The notes under the pieces: generated by a model
The model's input: only the letters and a program-made list of their open reading frames with translations
Database searches by the model: none
Told to the model about the DNA's origin: nothing
Shown here: piece by piece, positions 7,142 to 14,538 of the stretch
Position numbering within the stretch: the first letter of the stretch is position 1
Layout: each line of letters opens with the position of its first letter
Position numbers and translations under genes: made by a program
NCBI GenBank assembly: GCA_015068365.1
Contig: SVKR01000175.1
Span: forward strand, 1 to 36,865
DNA length: 36,865 nt
Direction of reading: 5' to 3'
Source: Oscillospiraceae bacterium
GTDB taxonomy: Bacteria > Bacillota > Clostridia > Oscillospirales > Oscillospiraceae

Positions 7142-8281
7142 ATGGAACAGACCAACCCCGCAGCCGCAGCGGTGAGCCGCGACAAAGTCATCATCCGCAC
7201 CAGCATCATCGGCATACTGACCAACGTGCTTTTGGCGGCGTTCAAGGCCGTGATCGGCATCGTGTCCAACTCCATCGCCGTGACACTGGACGCCGTGAAC
7301 AACCTGTCCGACGCCCTCTCTTCCATCATCACCATCGTGGGGACGAAGCTGGCCGGCAAGCTGCCGGACAAGAAGCACCCGCTGGGCTACGGGCGCATCG
7401 AATATCTCAGCGCCATGATCGTGGCGGGCATCGTGCTGTATGCCGGCATCACCTCCGCGGTGGAGTCGGTGAAGAAGATCCTCCACCCGGAGCAGCCGGA
7501 TTACAGCATCGTCTCGCTCGTCATCATCGCCGTGGCGGTGGCGGTGAAGATCGTCCTCGGCCGCTATGTCAAGGCCCAGGGGAAAAAGGTGAACTCCGGC
7601 TCCCTGGTGGCCTCCGGCTCCGACGCGATGTTTGACGCCATTTTGTCCGGCTCCGTGCTGCTTTGCGCCATCATCTTTCTGCTGGCCCATGTCTCGCTGG
7701 AGCCTTACGTGGGCGTGGTCATTTCCGCATTCATCATCAAGTCCGGCATCGAGATGATGATCGAAACGCTCAATGACATTCTGGGCATCCGGGCGGATAA
7801 GGAGACCACCGACCGCATCAAGCAGCTTTTGATGGAGGAGCCCGAGGTGCAGGGGGCCTTTGACCTCATTTTGTACAACTACGGCCCGGACAAGAACCTG
7901 GCCTCCGTGCATCTGGAGCTGCCGGACACCATGAGCGTGCAGGAGGTGGACCGCCTCACCCGGCGGGTGGAGGCGAAGGTCTATAAGGAGACCGGCGTAT
8001 TTTTGACCGGCGTGGGCGTTTATTCCTATAACACCGGCGATACGGAGGCCGCGCGCATCCAGAATGACGTCCGGCAGCGGGTCCTGGCGCACGACTGGGC
8101 CGTCCAGTTCCACGGCTTTTACCTCGACGAAAAAGCACGGCAGATGCGCTTTGACGTGGTCATGAGCTTTGACATCAAACCCTCCGAGGGGCTGCAGATC
8201 CTCTATGATGAGATCGGCAAAGCCTACCCGGACTACAGCCTTCAGATCGCCCCGGACGTGGACGTGTCCGCGTCGGACTGA
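7142..8281 (+). CDS. cation diffusion facilitator transporter (MntE-like, probable Mn2+ efflux)
   Basis: A 379-residue CDF exporter with a six-helix membrane domain (about 15-210) and a cytosolic C-terminal domain. The intramembrane metal site is built from N53xxxD57 in helix 2 (AVNNLSDALSS) and D161xxxD165 in helix 5 (GSDAMFDAILSG). Zinc CDFs have His at these first positions; an Asn-Asp/Asp-Asp site is described for the Mn exporter MntE of Streptococcus, so manganese is the best inference. The C-terminal part is longer than in minimal CDFs and seems to carry two ferredoxin-like modules (about 215-300 and 305-370). CGGAGG lies 9 bases upstream of the ATG. It is monocistronic, between its promoter and the terminator at 8297. 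Confidence 0.9.
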   Translation: MEQTNPAAAAVSRDKVIIRTSIIGILTNVLLAAFKAVIGIVSNSIAVTLDAVNNLSDALSSIITIVGTKLAGKLPDKKHPLGYGRIEYLSAMIVAGIVLYAGITSAVESVKKILHPEQPDYSIVSLVIIAVAVAVKIVLGRYVKAQGKKVNSGSLVASGSDAMFDAILSGSVLLCAIIFLLAHVSLEPYVGVVISAFIIKSGIEMMIETLNDILGIRADKETTDRIKQLLMEEPEVQGAFDLILYNYGPDKNLASVHLELPDTMSVQEVDRLTRRVEAKVYKETGVFLTGVGVYSYNTGDTEAARIQNDVRQRVLAHDWAVQFHGFYLDEKARQMRFDVVMSFDIKPSEGLQILYDEIGKAYPDYSLQIAPDVDVSASD

Positions 8282-8296
8282 AGCGGACAAAAAATC

Positions 8297-8334
8297 AAAA
8301 AGCCTTGGAATTTCAGAGATTCCAAGGCTTTTTT
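8297..8334. terminator. bidirectional intrinsic terminator
   Basis: Arms AAAAGCCTTGGAAT and ATTCCAAGGCTTTT flank a short loop, with TTTTTT on the plus strand and an A-rich flank that gives a T tract on the minus strand. It ends both the CDF gene and the convergent esterase gene. Confidence 0.9.
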
Positions 8335-8348
8335 GCTGCAAATCGGGG

Positions 8349-9260
8349 TCACTTCATTCCAAATACCCGGTCCAGAAATGCAAAGCGGCTGCGCTCATAC
8401 TGCGGCGCGGCATAGTACGGGTGGCCGTGGGTGGCGCCCTGCAGGGATTCCAGCGCCGCGCGCCCTTCGCCGCAGACGGCGTTGACGTGCTTCACCAGCT
8501 CCACCGACGCGGCGTAGGGCACGATCTCGTCGGCGGTGCCCGCCTGGATGAGCATGGGCGGGCAATCGGGCGTGACGTAGGCCGCGGGGGAGGCCAGCGC
8601 CGCCAGGCCCGGGCAGTCACGGCAGACCATGCCGGCAAAGGTGTCCGCAAAATTCGCCAGCTTATTGCCGTCGGGCATGGGCGGGGCGTCAAAGGTGAAC
8701 TGCGACTGCATCGCCAGGTCGTAAACGCCGAACAGACCGATCACCGCCTGCACGGCGCTGTCGCTGTCGGGGCAGCCCATGGTCTTGTCCTCCAGGGCGG
8801 CAACGCCGGCGGACGTGCCCAGAAGCGCCGCGAAATAGGCGCCGGCAGAGTCGCCGGAGGCGGCAAAGCGCGCCGGGTCCAGGCAGTACTTCGCCGCGTT
8901 GGCCCGCAGAAAGCGCACCGCCGCCTTCGCGTCGTACACCGGCTGCGGGAAGATGGTCTCGCCGGTCAGGCGATAGTTGACGTTGACGACGGCATAGCCC
9001 CGGCGGATGCCGTTGATGAGGTAAATGCTCTGGGCGTCGCGCTTGTCGCCGCCGAGAAATGCGCCGCCGTGGAACTGGATCAGCGTGGGGAAGGGGCCGT
9101 CCCCTTCGTCGGGGAGAAAGATGTCCAGCGCCTGGGCGCTGTTTGCCGTTCCGGCATAGGGCACGTCCAGGTATTTGCGCCTGATGCCGCTGACGTCCAT
9201 CTCGGGCTGAATGAAGGGCGGCGTGCCCGGCGGGAGCGGTTTGAAACGGATCTCATCCAT
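8349..9260 (-). CDS. alpha/beta hydrolase (HSL-type esterase)
   Basis: A 303-residue cytosolic serine hydrolase of the hormone-sensitive-lipase/acetyl-esterase type. HGGAF at 64-68 forms the oxyanion hole, GDSAGA contains the nucleophile Ser138, GTADEIVP carries the acid and ATHGHPYY the catalytic His near the C-terminus. The order and spacing are right for the family; the substrate (short acyl or carbohydrate-linked ester) is not predictable. The start codon follows AAGGAG by 11 bases. It lies 80 bases downstream of the hypothetical gene at 9341 on the same strand; a GC-rich hairpin (ACGCCGCGCAC near 9290-9315) without a T run lies between them, so partial co-transcription is possible. Confidence 0.88.
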   Translation of the reverse strand: MDEIRFKPLPPGTPPFIQPEMDVSGIRRKYLDVPYAGTANSAQALDIFLPDEGDGPFPTLIQFHGGAFLGGDKRDAQSIYLINGIRRGYAVVNVNYRLTGETIFPQPVYDAKAAVRFLRANAAKYCLDPARFAASGDSAGAYFAALLGTSAGVAALEDKTMGCPDSDSAVQAVIGLFGVYDLAMQSQFTFDAPPMPDGNKLANFADTFAGMVCRDCPGLAALASPAAYVTPDCPPMLIQAGTADEIVPYAASVELVKHVNAVCGEGRAALESLQGATHGHPYYAAPQYERSRFAFLDRVFGMK

Positions 9261-9340
9261 AGAAGCATCGTCTCCTTATTCTTCTTTACGGCGGGACGCC
9301 GCACAAGGGTGCGCGGCGTTCCGGGGCGTTTCTATGCGGT

Positions 9341-9871
9341 TCATTCCGGCAGGATGTAGCCGTCCTCCCGGATCATCTGCTTGCACTCTTCAATGGCGGC
9401 GGCCCAGTCCGGCTTGATGTCGGCGGGCGGGTTGAACAGCTTGACGCGGTCAACGCAGAAATCGACCTCGTTGGAGATGTCGTTGTAGAAATACCAGCGG
9501 CGCTTGCGCTCCCGCAGGTGGTACACATCGTCCGGCGCATCGTCGATGGCCTTCCAGTTCACCTTGTAGGCATAGGCCGGGTCTTCCCGGATGCGCTCCA
9601 TGGCGGTGGTGATCTTCTCATCCCGGATGCTCATCAGCTTGTGCTGAAATGCCTTCCCGTTGACAAAGCGCGCGGTGCATTTGCTCTCGACCCGCTCGAT
9701 CTCCTCCGGGGTGTAGCTGTGCTTCAGAACCACGATGGGGACAAGCTCGCCGTGGTCCCATTCGTAACCGTTGCCCGGCTCGCAGAACAGGCGGTTATAG
9801 CAGTCCGCGCGGTTCTTGAACAGCTTCGGGAACTTGTCGTACATACGCTGGATTGTCATTTCAACGTTCAT
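9341..9871 (-). CDS. hypothetical protein, 176 residues
   Basis: Not recognised. A soluble, charged protein rich in aromatic residues, with MTIQRMYDKFPKLFKNRADCYNRLFCEPGNGYEWDHGELV near the N-terminus and a basic RERKRRWYFYNDISNEVDFCVDRVKLFN segment. No signal peptide or membrane span. ATG at 9871 has AAGGAG 7 bases upstream; the open frame continues upstream into the structured repeat (9891-10094) only by chance. The gene has its own promoter at 10110-10138, so its mRNA would carry a leader of about 230 bases that consists almost entirely of the multi-hairpin repeat. This placement suggests post-transcriptional control. Confidence 0.75.
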   Translation of the reverse strand: MNVEMTIQRMYDKFPKLFKNRADCYNRLFCEPGNGYEWDHGELVPIVVLKHSYTPEEIERVESKCTARFVNGKAFQHKLMSIRDEKITTAMERIREDPAYAYKVNWKAIDDAPDDVYHLRERKRRWYFYNDISNEVDFCVDRVKLFNPPADIKPDWAAAIEECKQMIREDGYILPE

Positions 9872-9890
9872 TGTTGCGCTCCTTTTCGTG

Positions 9891-10094
9891 ATAATGATTA
9901 TCGGATGGCGAAAACAATCGTTACTTCGATTGTTTTCGCTGCCAAACGACACGTTTGGCAGCGAATGATTTGAAAAATCATTCGCCCGATGCTCATTGCA
10001 ATGAATACATGACAAAACAGCGTTGCTGTTTTGCTGCACCGCAAAGCGGTGCGGCGGAACGCTTTGCGGCGTTTCGCCATCATGTAATCATTAT
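9891..10094 (-). repeat. structured repeat element, copy A (204 bp)
   Basis: About 190 bp are shared with copy B at 13204-13392, nearly identical in sequence. Copy A has a 15-bp insertion near 10053-10070. It contains a run of perfect hairpins: 9908-9939 (13-bp stem), 9940-9960 (9-bp stem), 9961-9985 (10-bp stem), the palindrome CATTGCAATG at 9994-10003, 10014-10032 (8-bp stem) and 10036-10052 (7-bp stem). Its ends ATAATGATTA...TAATCATTAT are terminal inverted repeats extended by GATGGCGAAA. It forms the 5' leader of the gene at 9341-9871. It is either a MITE-like mobile element or a repeated leader RNA. Confidence 0.85.
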
Positions 10095-10109
10095 GACTGC
10101 GTTGCTTAC

Positions 10110-10138
10110 AGTATAGCACAGATTCCTTCGTTTGTCAT
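10110..10138 (-). promoter_or_regulatory. promoter reading into repeat copy A
   Basis: On the minus strand ATGACA (10138-10133) and an extended -10 TGCTATACT (TATACT 10115-10110) are 17 bases apart. Transcription would begin near 10103 and run through repeat copy A into the gene at 9871. Confidence 0.7.
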
Positions 10139-10171
10139 TATCGGCTTTCAAAACAGGCGCTGCCGCCGGGC

Positions 10172-12193
10172 TTATTTCACGTAAGAATAGCGCACCTCGG
10201 CGGTGACGGTGCCGCCGTAGGTCAGATGCTCGGAGGCGCGGCCGTCGTGGGAGTTGCCCTGCTGGGTGATGACGGGGTGCAGCTGGCCCATTGCCCCGCG
10301 CAGCTGCGCCTCCCGCACGGCCTGGGCCGCGGCGGCGGCGCGCGCGATCTCCGTGGCCTCCTCCAGATCCCGGTGCTTTTCGCTGCCGTCGGGGGTGTGC
10401 ACCATATAGGTCACGCCGCCCTCGTCCCACTGGGTCACGGTGACGCTGGCCCGGGCGATCAGCTCCGCCATCACGGAGCCGATGGCGTTGCCGATCTCGG
10501 CGTGTTCCGGCAGGATGCAGCGCGTCCCCAGCGCCTTCGCCACCTCCGGGAGGAACACATGCGCCGGGGCGCCCATGCCCAGAAGCACCATGTCGGTGCG
10601 AATGGGCGTGTCGATCAGCGCAAAGCCCTCCTGCCCCCGGCGGTTCCAGGCCTGCTCGGCCAGAAGCTCGACCTGCGGCTCCAGAGCGCTGTCAAAGGCC
10701 GCTCCGTAAGCCTTGGCCAGCAAAATGCGCACCAGATTTGTGTACAGCTTCCGGCCCACGGCGCTGTAGGCGGCCTCTGCCAGCGCCGCGACGTCCTCCG
10801 GGGCGTGGGGCAGGTTGCTGTTTTTCAGCTCGCACTCCGCCGCCAGAAGCGAGGCTTCCCGGTCAAATTCGGTGTAATCGCCCTTGATGTGCATGAAGTC
10901 CGTCGGCGTCAGGCCGCAGCGCATGACGACGCCCTCCTGCTCCAGCCGCTCGGTGTCCCGGATGTAAGAGCCAAGGCCCTTTTCTTCCTTCAGACGGAAG
11001 ACGGACAGCGGCCCGTCGCGCAGCGCGTCCACCAGCTTCAGCTCCTGGGCGCTGTAGCGGCCGCGGTCCGCCGGGTCTCTCATCAGAGCGTAAAACTCAT
11101 GGAAGCGGTAGCGCTCGGTGGAATAGCCGTTTTGCAGCACGTCCCGGAGCATGGGCACGATCTGCGGCCAGCGTGCCGCGGCGGAGCACAGCGGGATCGC
11201 CCGCCGGGGGTGGACCGTCAGCACGCCCTTTTCGATGCGGATGGTGCTGTCGCCGCCCAGGGCGAAGGTGTCGACGAACACGCCGTCCACCGAGGTGCGC
11301 CAGCCGCCCACGCGGATGCCCTGGGCCTCGTTCACGGTCTTGCCGCCGCAAACCATGGAGACGTCCGTGGTGGTGCCGCCCATGTCCACGACCATGTAGT
11401 TTTCCTCGTCGGTGAAGGCCTTGCCCGCCAGGATGCTGGCCGAGGGGCCGGAGAGAATGGTCTCCACGGGCTTGAGCATGGTGGCGTCGGTGCTCATCAG
11501 GCTGCCGTCGCTGCGCACGACCATGACCGGCGCGGTGCAGCCCCGGGCGCGGATGTCCGCCAGCGCCACGGCGATGAACTCGCGGATGACGGGCAGCAGC
11601 CTGGCGTTCAGCAGCGCGGTGGCGCCGCGCTGGATCACGTCGATGCGGTCGGTCAGCTCGTTGGCGCAGACGCAGGAAAGCCCGTGGCGGGCCAGCAGCT
11701 GTGCCTTGAAGGCCTTTTCGCAGGGCGCGCCGGTGTTGGCGCCGTAAAGCTCCGCCGCGGCCATGTAATCCGTCTCCGCGATCCAGGGGTCATAGTCCCG
11801 GAACAGCGCGTCCCAGTCCGGCTCGTCGATGAAGCTGCCGTCGGCGCTGCTGTGGGTGTCCACACAGCGGACGGCGCTGCGCTGAATGCCGTACTGCGCC
11901 TCAACGCCCAGCCGCTCCATCAGCTCGTCCGTCAGCCCGAAGATCACCAGCTTGGCGCGGGCGCCCTTGTTCTCCACGCAGGCGTTGGTCGCCAGCGTGG
12001 TGGAGAGGGAGACGAGCACCGCGTCGCGGATGTAGTCCTGGGGCAGCGTGTCCAGCGCCTTGGCGATCCCGATGGACAGGTCCTCGCGCGTCGTCAGGGT
12101 CTTGCCCTTCGCCAGCACGCGGTTTTCGCTGTAGTCGTATGCGACGGCGTCCGTACAGGTGCCGCCGGTGTCGATGCCGATCGCTATTTTCAT
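10172..12193 (-). CDS. HyuA-like hydantoinase/oxoprolinase-family protein
   Basis: A 673-residue member of the ATP-dependent hydantoinase/5-oxoprolinase A family (actin-like fold). IAIGIDTGGTCTD at residues 3-15 is the phosphate-binding loop of the N-terminal domain, and MVVDMGGTTTDVS is the second, internal loop typical of the HyuA core. The enzyme would use ATP to open a cyclic amide such as a hydantoin or 5-oxoproline. Most HyuA subunits pair with a HyuB subunit; none is next to it, and the protein carries an extra helical C-terminal half ending in a TYGGTVTAEVRY strand. ATG at 12193 has AGGAAAGG about 8 bases upstream. It follows the rhodanese lipoprotein gene by 17 bases and is probably co-transcribed with it. 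Confidence 0.85.
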   Translation of the reverse strand: MKIAIGIDTGGTCTDAVAYDYSENRVLAKGKTLTTREDLSIGIAKALDTLPQDYIRDAVLVSLSTTLATNACVENKGARAKLVIFGLTDELMERLGVEAQYGIQRSAVRCVDTHSSADGSFIDEPDWDALFRDYDPWIAETDYMAAAELYGANTGAPCEKAFKAQLLARHGLSCVCANELTDRIDVIQRGATALLNARLLPVIREFIAVALADIRARGCTAPVMVVRSDGSLMSTDATMLKPVETILSGPSASILAGKAFTDEENYMVVDMGGTTTDVSMVCGGKTVNEAQGIRVGGWRTSVDGVFVDTFALGGDSTIRIEKGVLTVHPRRAIPLCSAAARWPQIVPMLRDVLQNGYSTERYRFHEFYALMRDPADRGRYSAQELKLVDALRDGPLSVFRLKEEKGLGSYIRDTERLEQEGVVMRCGLTPTDFMHIKGDYTEFDREASLLAAECELKNSNLPHAPEDVAALAEAAYSAVGRKLYTNLVRILLAKAYGAAFDSALEPQVELLAEQAWNRRGQEGFALIDTPIRTDMVLLGMGAPAHVFLPEVAKALGTRCILPEHAEIGNAIGSVMAELIARASVTVTQWDEGGVTYMVHTPDGSEKHRDLEEATEIARAAAAAQAVREAQLRGAMGQLHPVITQQGNSHDGRASEHLTYGGTVTAEVRYSYVK

Positions 12194-12210
12194 CGCAGGG
12201 TCCTTTCCTT

Positions 12211-12945
12211 TTATGGCGCGCTGCGCGCCTCGTCGGATTCCATCGCCACGTTCAGCGCCTCGTCGACGACGGCGGTATAGTACAGGTCTTCCTCCTCCAT
12301 GATGGGGGAGCGGCTGTGCACGCACACGGCGGTGGTGCCGGGCTTCAGCCCGGTGAAGGTGAGGATGACATCATAGGGCGAGCCGTCCTCCGGCTCGTCC
12401 CGGCGGGTGCCGTAGTCCCGCTCCATGGTGCAGGAGAGCAGGGCAGGGTCCGCGATCTCCACGGAGTATTCCGGCCCGCCGCCGTCAAAGGAGGACAGGC
12501 GCAGCACGGCGTTTTGCGGCGCTTCCGGCGCCGGCCCCGTCACGATTTCGCCCGTCCAGTCGATGATCCCGCCGAACTCATAGACCCGGGTGTAGCCCAT
12601 GCCGGCCAGCTTCTCCGCCGCCTGCTTGCTGCGGTTTCCGCTGCGGCAGTATATGAGCAGGATCTGGTCATAGTCCGGCAGAGCCTCCGGCGCGTCGCAG
12701 CCGATGAGCTCATTCGGGACCAGTATGGCGCCGGGGATGTGGCCGGCGTCATATTCCTCCTGCCGGCGCACGTCCACGACGACGTGGCCGTCCTCGCGGG
12801 CCATCATCTCCTTCGCGGTCTCCTGGTCGATCTGGGTGTAGCCTTGCTTCGGCATGTCATCACCTTCCTTGCCTGAATGCGCGGAATCAGAGCCGCAGCC
12901 TGCGAACAGCAGGACAAAAATCAAAAGAAACAGCGCTTTTTTCAT
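12211..12945 (-). CDS. rhodanese-domain lipoprotein
   Basis: A 244-residue lipoprotein: the lipobox LFAGC gives lipidated Cys17, anchoring it outside the membrane. Residues about 36-135 are a rhodanese domain (VVVDVRRQEEYDAGHIPGAI; active-site loop CRSGNRS with Cys100; GYTRVYEFGGIIDW), a sulfur-transfer or thiol-redox module. Residues about 140-244 form an unrecognised beta-rich domain (YSVEIADPALLSC...YDVILTFTGLKPGTTAV). The ATG overlaps the TGA of the DUF1653 gene (ATGA), so the two are translationally coupled; the hydantoinase-like gene follows. The fused C-terminal domain is seen in secreted Clostridia rhodaneses in my general knowledge only loosely. Confidence 0.88.
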   Translation of the reverse strand: MKKALFLLIFVLLFAGCGSDSAHSGKEGDDMPKQGYTQIDQETAKEMMAREDGHVVVDVRRQEEYDAGHIPGAILVPNELIGCDAPEALPDYDQILLIYCRSGNRSKQAAEKLAGMGYTRVYEFGGIIDWTGEIVTGPAPEAPQNAVLRLSSFDGGGPEYSVEIADPALLSCTMERDYGTRRDEPEDGSPYDVILTFTGLKPGTTAVCVHSRSPIMEEEDLYYTAVVDEALNVAMESDEARSAP

Positions 12946-13169
12946 AGCTTTTCAAACCTCTGAAACGTTGTTCCGTCCCGCGTGACGGTCTCCAGCCACA
13001 TGTCCGCCGGGCGTACCCACATGCCGCCGTCGCCGTAAAGGGCGCGGTACACGACCATGGCTTCCTCGGTCTCGGAGTGGCGGGCGAGCGCGAGCACTTC
13101 ATATTCCCTGCCCTTGAAATGGCGATAGCGGCCGGGCGCGATCTGGGCCGATGCTTCCTCATAGGTCAT
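12942..13169 (-). CDS. DUF1653 family protein
   Basis: A 75-residue protein with the DUF1653 pattern: PGRYRHFKGREYEVLALARHSETEEAMVVYRALYGDGGMWVRPADMWLETV. Members are small, cytosolic and of unknown function; the fold is a beta-barrel-like module. AAAGGCGGTG lies about 9 bases upstream of the ATG. It is the first gene behind the promoter at 13388-13416 and repeat copy B, and it overlaps the rhodanese lipoprotein gene by 4 bases. Confidence 0.9.
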   Translation of the reverse strand: MTYEEASAQIAPGRYRHFKGREYEVLALARHSETEEAMVVYRALYGDGGMWVRPADMWLETVTRDGTTFQRFEKL

Positions 13170-13203
13170 GGCTTTTCACCGCCTTTGCTTCATTAGAATC
13201 ATT

Positions 13204-13392
13204 ATAATGATGATCGGATGGCGAAAACAATCGTTACTTCGATTGTTTTCGCTGCCAAACGACACGTTTGGCAGCGAATGATTTGAAAAATCATTCGCCC
13301 GATGCTCATTGCAATGAATACATGGAAAAACAGCGTTGCTGTTTTGCTGCACCGCAAAGCGGTGCGGCGTTTCGCCATCATGTAATCATTAT
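13204..13392 (-). repeat. structured repeat element, copy B (189 bp)
   Basis: Second copy of the element at 9891-10094, in the same orientation, with the same chain of hairpins and the same terminal inverted ends (ATAATGAT...TAATCATTAT). It lacks the 15-bp insertion of copy A and differs at a few single bases (for example CATGG instead of CATGAC). Read on the minus strand it starts within the -10 box of the promoter at 13388-13416 and ends 34 bases before the DUF1653 start, so it is the 5' leader of the DUF1653-rhodanese-hydantoinase unit. Confidence 0.85.
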
Positions 13393-13416
13393 AACGGCGC
13401 GCTGCGCAGATTTCAA
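13388..13416 (-). promoter_or_regulatory. promoter of the DUF1653-rhodanese-hydantoinase unit
   Basis: On the minus strand TTGAAA (13416-13411, overlapping the mnmM stop codon) and consensus TATAAT (13393-13388) are 17 bases apart. The TATAAT is made partly from the end of repeat copy B. Confidence 0.8.
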
Positions 13417-13988
13417 CCTGCCGCGCCGCCGGATGCCTCCCGCCACAGAAAGACCGCGATGGGCGGGTTGCCGGGGCGGTTGCGCCAGTCACAGCAAAGG
13501 ACGCTGAAGCGCTGCGCGTCCACGCCCCGGAGATAGTCCAGCAGCGCGTCGCGCTCCTCAAAGCCGTTCGCCCCGCCGTAATAAAGCGCCAGCGCCATCA
13601 CGCCGCCGGGCTTGAGCAGCCTGAGCCCGGCGTCCACCGCGGCGACGGAGGTGTCCGCCCGGGTCATGATCTGCGCATCGCCGCCGGGCAGCCGCCCGAA
13701 GTTGAACACGATGCAGTCCACGCTGCCCGCTGCGGCGTAGGTTTCCATGTGTACGTGGCTGTCCAGATGCAGCTCGGCGTGCAATCCCTCGGCGGTGAGC
13801 AGCGCCGCGGTCTGCTCCAGGGCAGCGGGCTGAATGTCAAAGGCCAGTACGCGGCCGTCCGGCCCGGAAAGGCGGCAGAGCAGCGCCGTGTCCCGCCCGC
13901 GGCCGGCGGTGGCGTCGATGCACAGCGCCCCGGGGCGCACATGCTGACGCAAAAAATCGTGCACCATGGCAAGGGTGTTTCGTTCCAT
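13413..13988 (-). CDS. mnmM: YtqB/MnmM-family SAM-dependent RNA methyltransferase
   Basis: A 191-residue class I methyltransferase. DATAGRGRDT (residues 25-34) is the SAM-binding motif I in the form typical of YtqB, followed by VLAFDIQPAAL (motif II acid) and VDCIVFNFGRLPGGDAQIMTRADTSVAAVDAGLRLLKPGGVMALALYYGG, the family-specific NxGxLPGGD-type stretch. B. subtilis YtqB was shown to be MnmM, which methylates 5-aminomethyl-2-thiouridine at tRNA position 34; that function is inferred by family. ATG at 13988 follows GGGAG by about 10 bases; the frame upstream of it contains no supporting features. It is followed at once by the promoter and repeat copy B of the next unit. Confidence 0.85.
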   Translation of the reverse strand: MERNTLAMVHDFLRQHVRPGALCIDATAGRGRDTALLCRLSGPDGRVLAFDIQPAALEQTAALLTAEGLHAELHLDSHVHMETYAAAGSVDCIVFNFGRLPGGDAQIMTRADTSVAAVDAGLRLLKPGGVMALALYYGGANGFEERDALLDYLRGVDAQRFSVLCCDWRNRPGNPPIAVFLWREASGGAAG

Positions 13989-14102
13989 CTGCCTGCACTC
14001 CCAACGCGATCGATCGGATGGCCCCATTCTACCATTTCCGAAGCGAGTTGACAACCGCTTACCAGAGGAGAAAAGGGAAATCCGCCGCCGTGACTTTTCC
14101 TC

Positions 14103-14131
14103 TTCAAAAACGGAAGCGGATGTGCTATACT
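14103..14131 (+). promoter_or_regulatory. extended -10 promoter of the ATP-cone gene
   Basis: TTCAAA (14103-14108), 17 bases, and TGCTATACT (TATACT 14126-14131), giving a leader of about 75 bases. A second candidate -35 TTGACA is at 14048 without a partner -10. Confidence 0.6.
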
Positions 14132-14211
14132 GGATAAAACCAATCGCTCTCTTCTGCCTTTTAACAAAAACGGAAGAGCATTCCTGAAAACTGAAAGGAT
14201 GGGACGGCACT

Positions 14212-14478
14212 GTGAAGATTATGAAACGCTCCGGCAACCTGGTGTTTTTCGACGATGAGAAACTGGTCAGCAGCATTATGAAGGCCAACGAGGGGACAGG
14301 CGAGACGCTGTCGCCCAAGGCCGCGGAATACCTGGCGGACGCCGTGCTGGGCCGCCTGGTGAAGAACAATGCCATCGTCACGACGCAGATGATCAGCGAA
14401 GGCGTCTACGAAGCGCTGAACGAGCGGGACTTGTGGCTGACGGCGAGACAGTACAGGGAATTCAAAAAAGACGCATGA
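14212..14478 (+). CDS. stand-alone ATP-cone domain protein
   Basis: An 88-residue protein that consists only of an ATP-cone-like domain: KRSGNLVFFDDEKLVSSIMKANEG (the V-F-D-x-x-K-L-x-x-x-I pattern), a helix AAEYLADAVLGRLVKN, then IVTTQMISEGVYEALNERDLWLTARQYREFKK. ATP-cones are the nucleotide-sensing lobes of ribonucleotide reductases and NrdR; here no enzyme or zinc ribbon is attached. It could be a nucleotide-binding regulator or a partner of a reductase encoded elsewhere. Translation starts at GTG 14212 with AAAGGATGGG upstream; the ATG at 14221 lacks a well-spaced RBS. The gene is flanked by its promoter and the terminator at 14489. Confidence 0.85.
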   Translation: MKIMKRSGNLVFFDDEKLVSSIMKANEGTGETLSPKAAEYLADAVLGRLVKNNAIVTTQMISEGVYEALNERDLWLTARQYREFKKDA

Positions 14479-14488
14479 ACGGACAAAG

Positions 14489-14518
14489 AAAAGGCCGCCC
14501 GAAGAAGGGCGGCCTTTT
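14489..14518. terminator. bidirectional intrinsic terminator
   Basis: Arms AAAAGGCCGCCC (14489-14500) and GGGCGGCCTTTT (14507-14518) with loop GAAGAA. It serves the ATP-cone gene and the convergent NifX-FKBP gene. Confidence 0.92.
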
Positions 14519-14538
14519 CCATATCCGGATATCCGGGA

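Noticed and set aside
9898-10119. Small minus-strand frame inside repeat copy A (and the similar one at 13202-13561 in copy B)
   Set aside because: The frame is created by the hairpin sequence; it has no RBS, and the region is better explained as a structured element.
10226-12280. Long plus-strand frame opposite the HyuA-like gene
   Set aside because: Shadow of the real minus-strand gene; composition is Arg/Gly/His-rich without domain motifs.
14048-14053. TTGACA as the -35 of the ATP-cone gene promoter
   Set aside because: No -10 box lies 16-18 bases downstream; the extended -10 at 14123-14131 is the better candidate.
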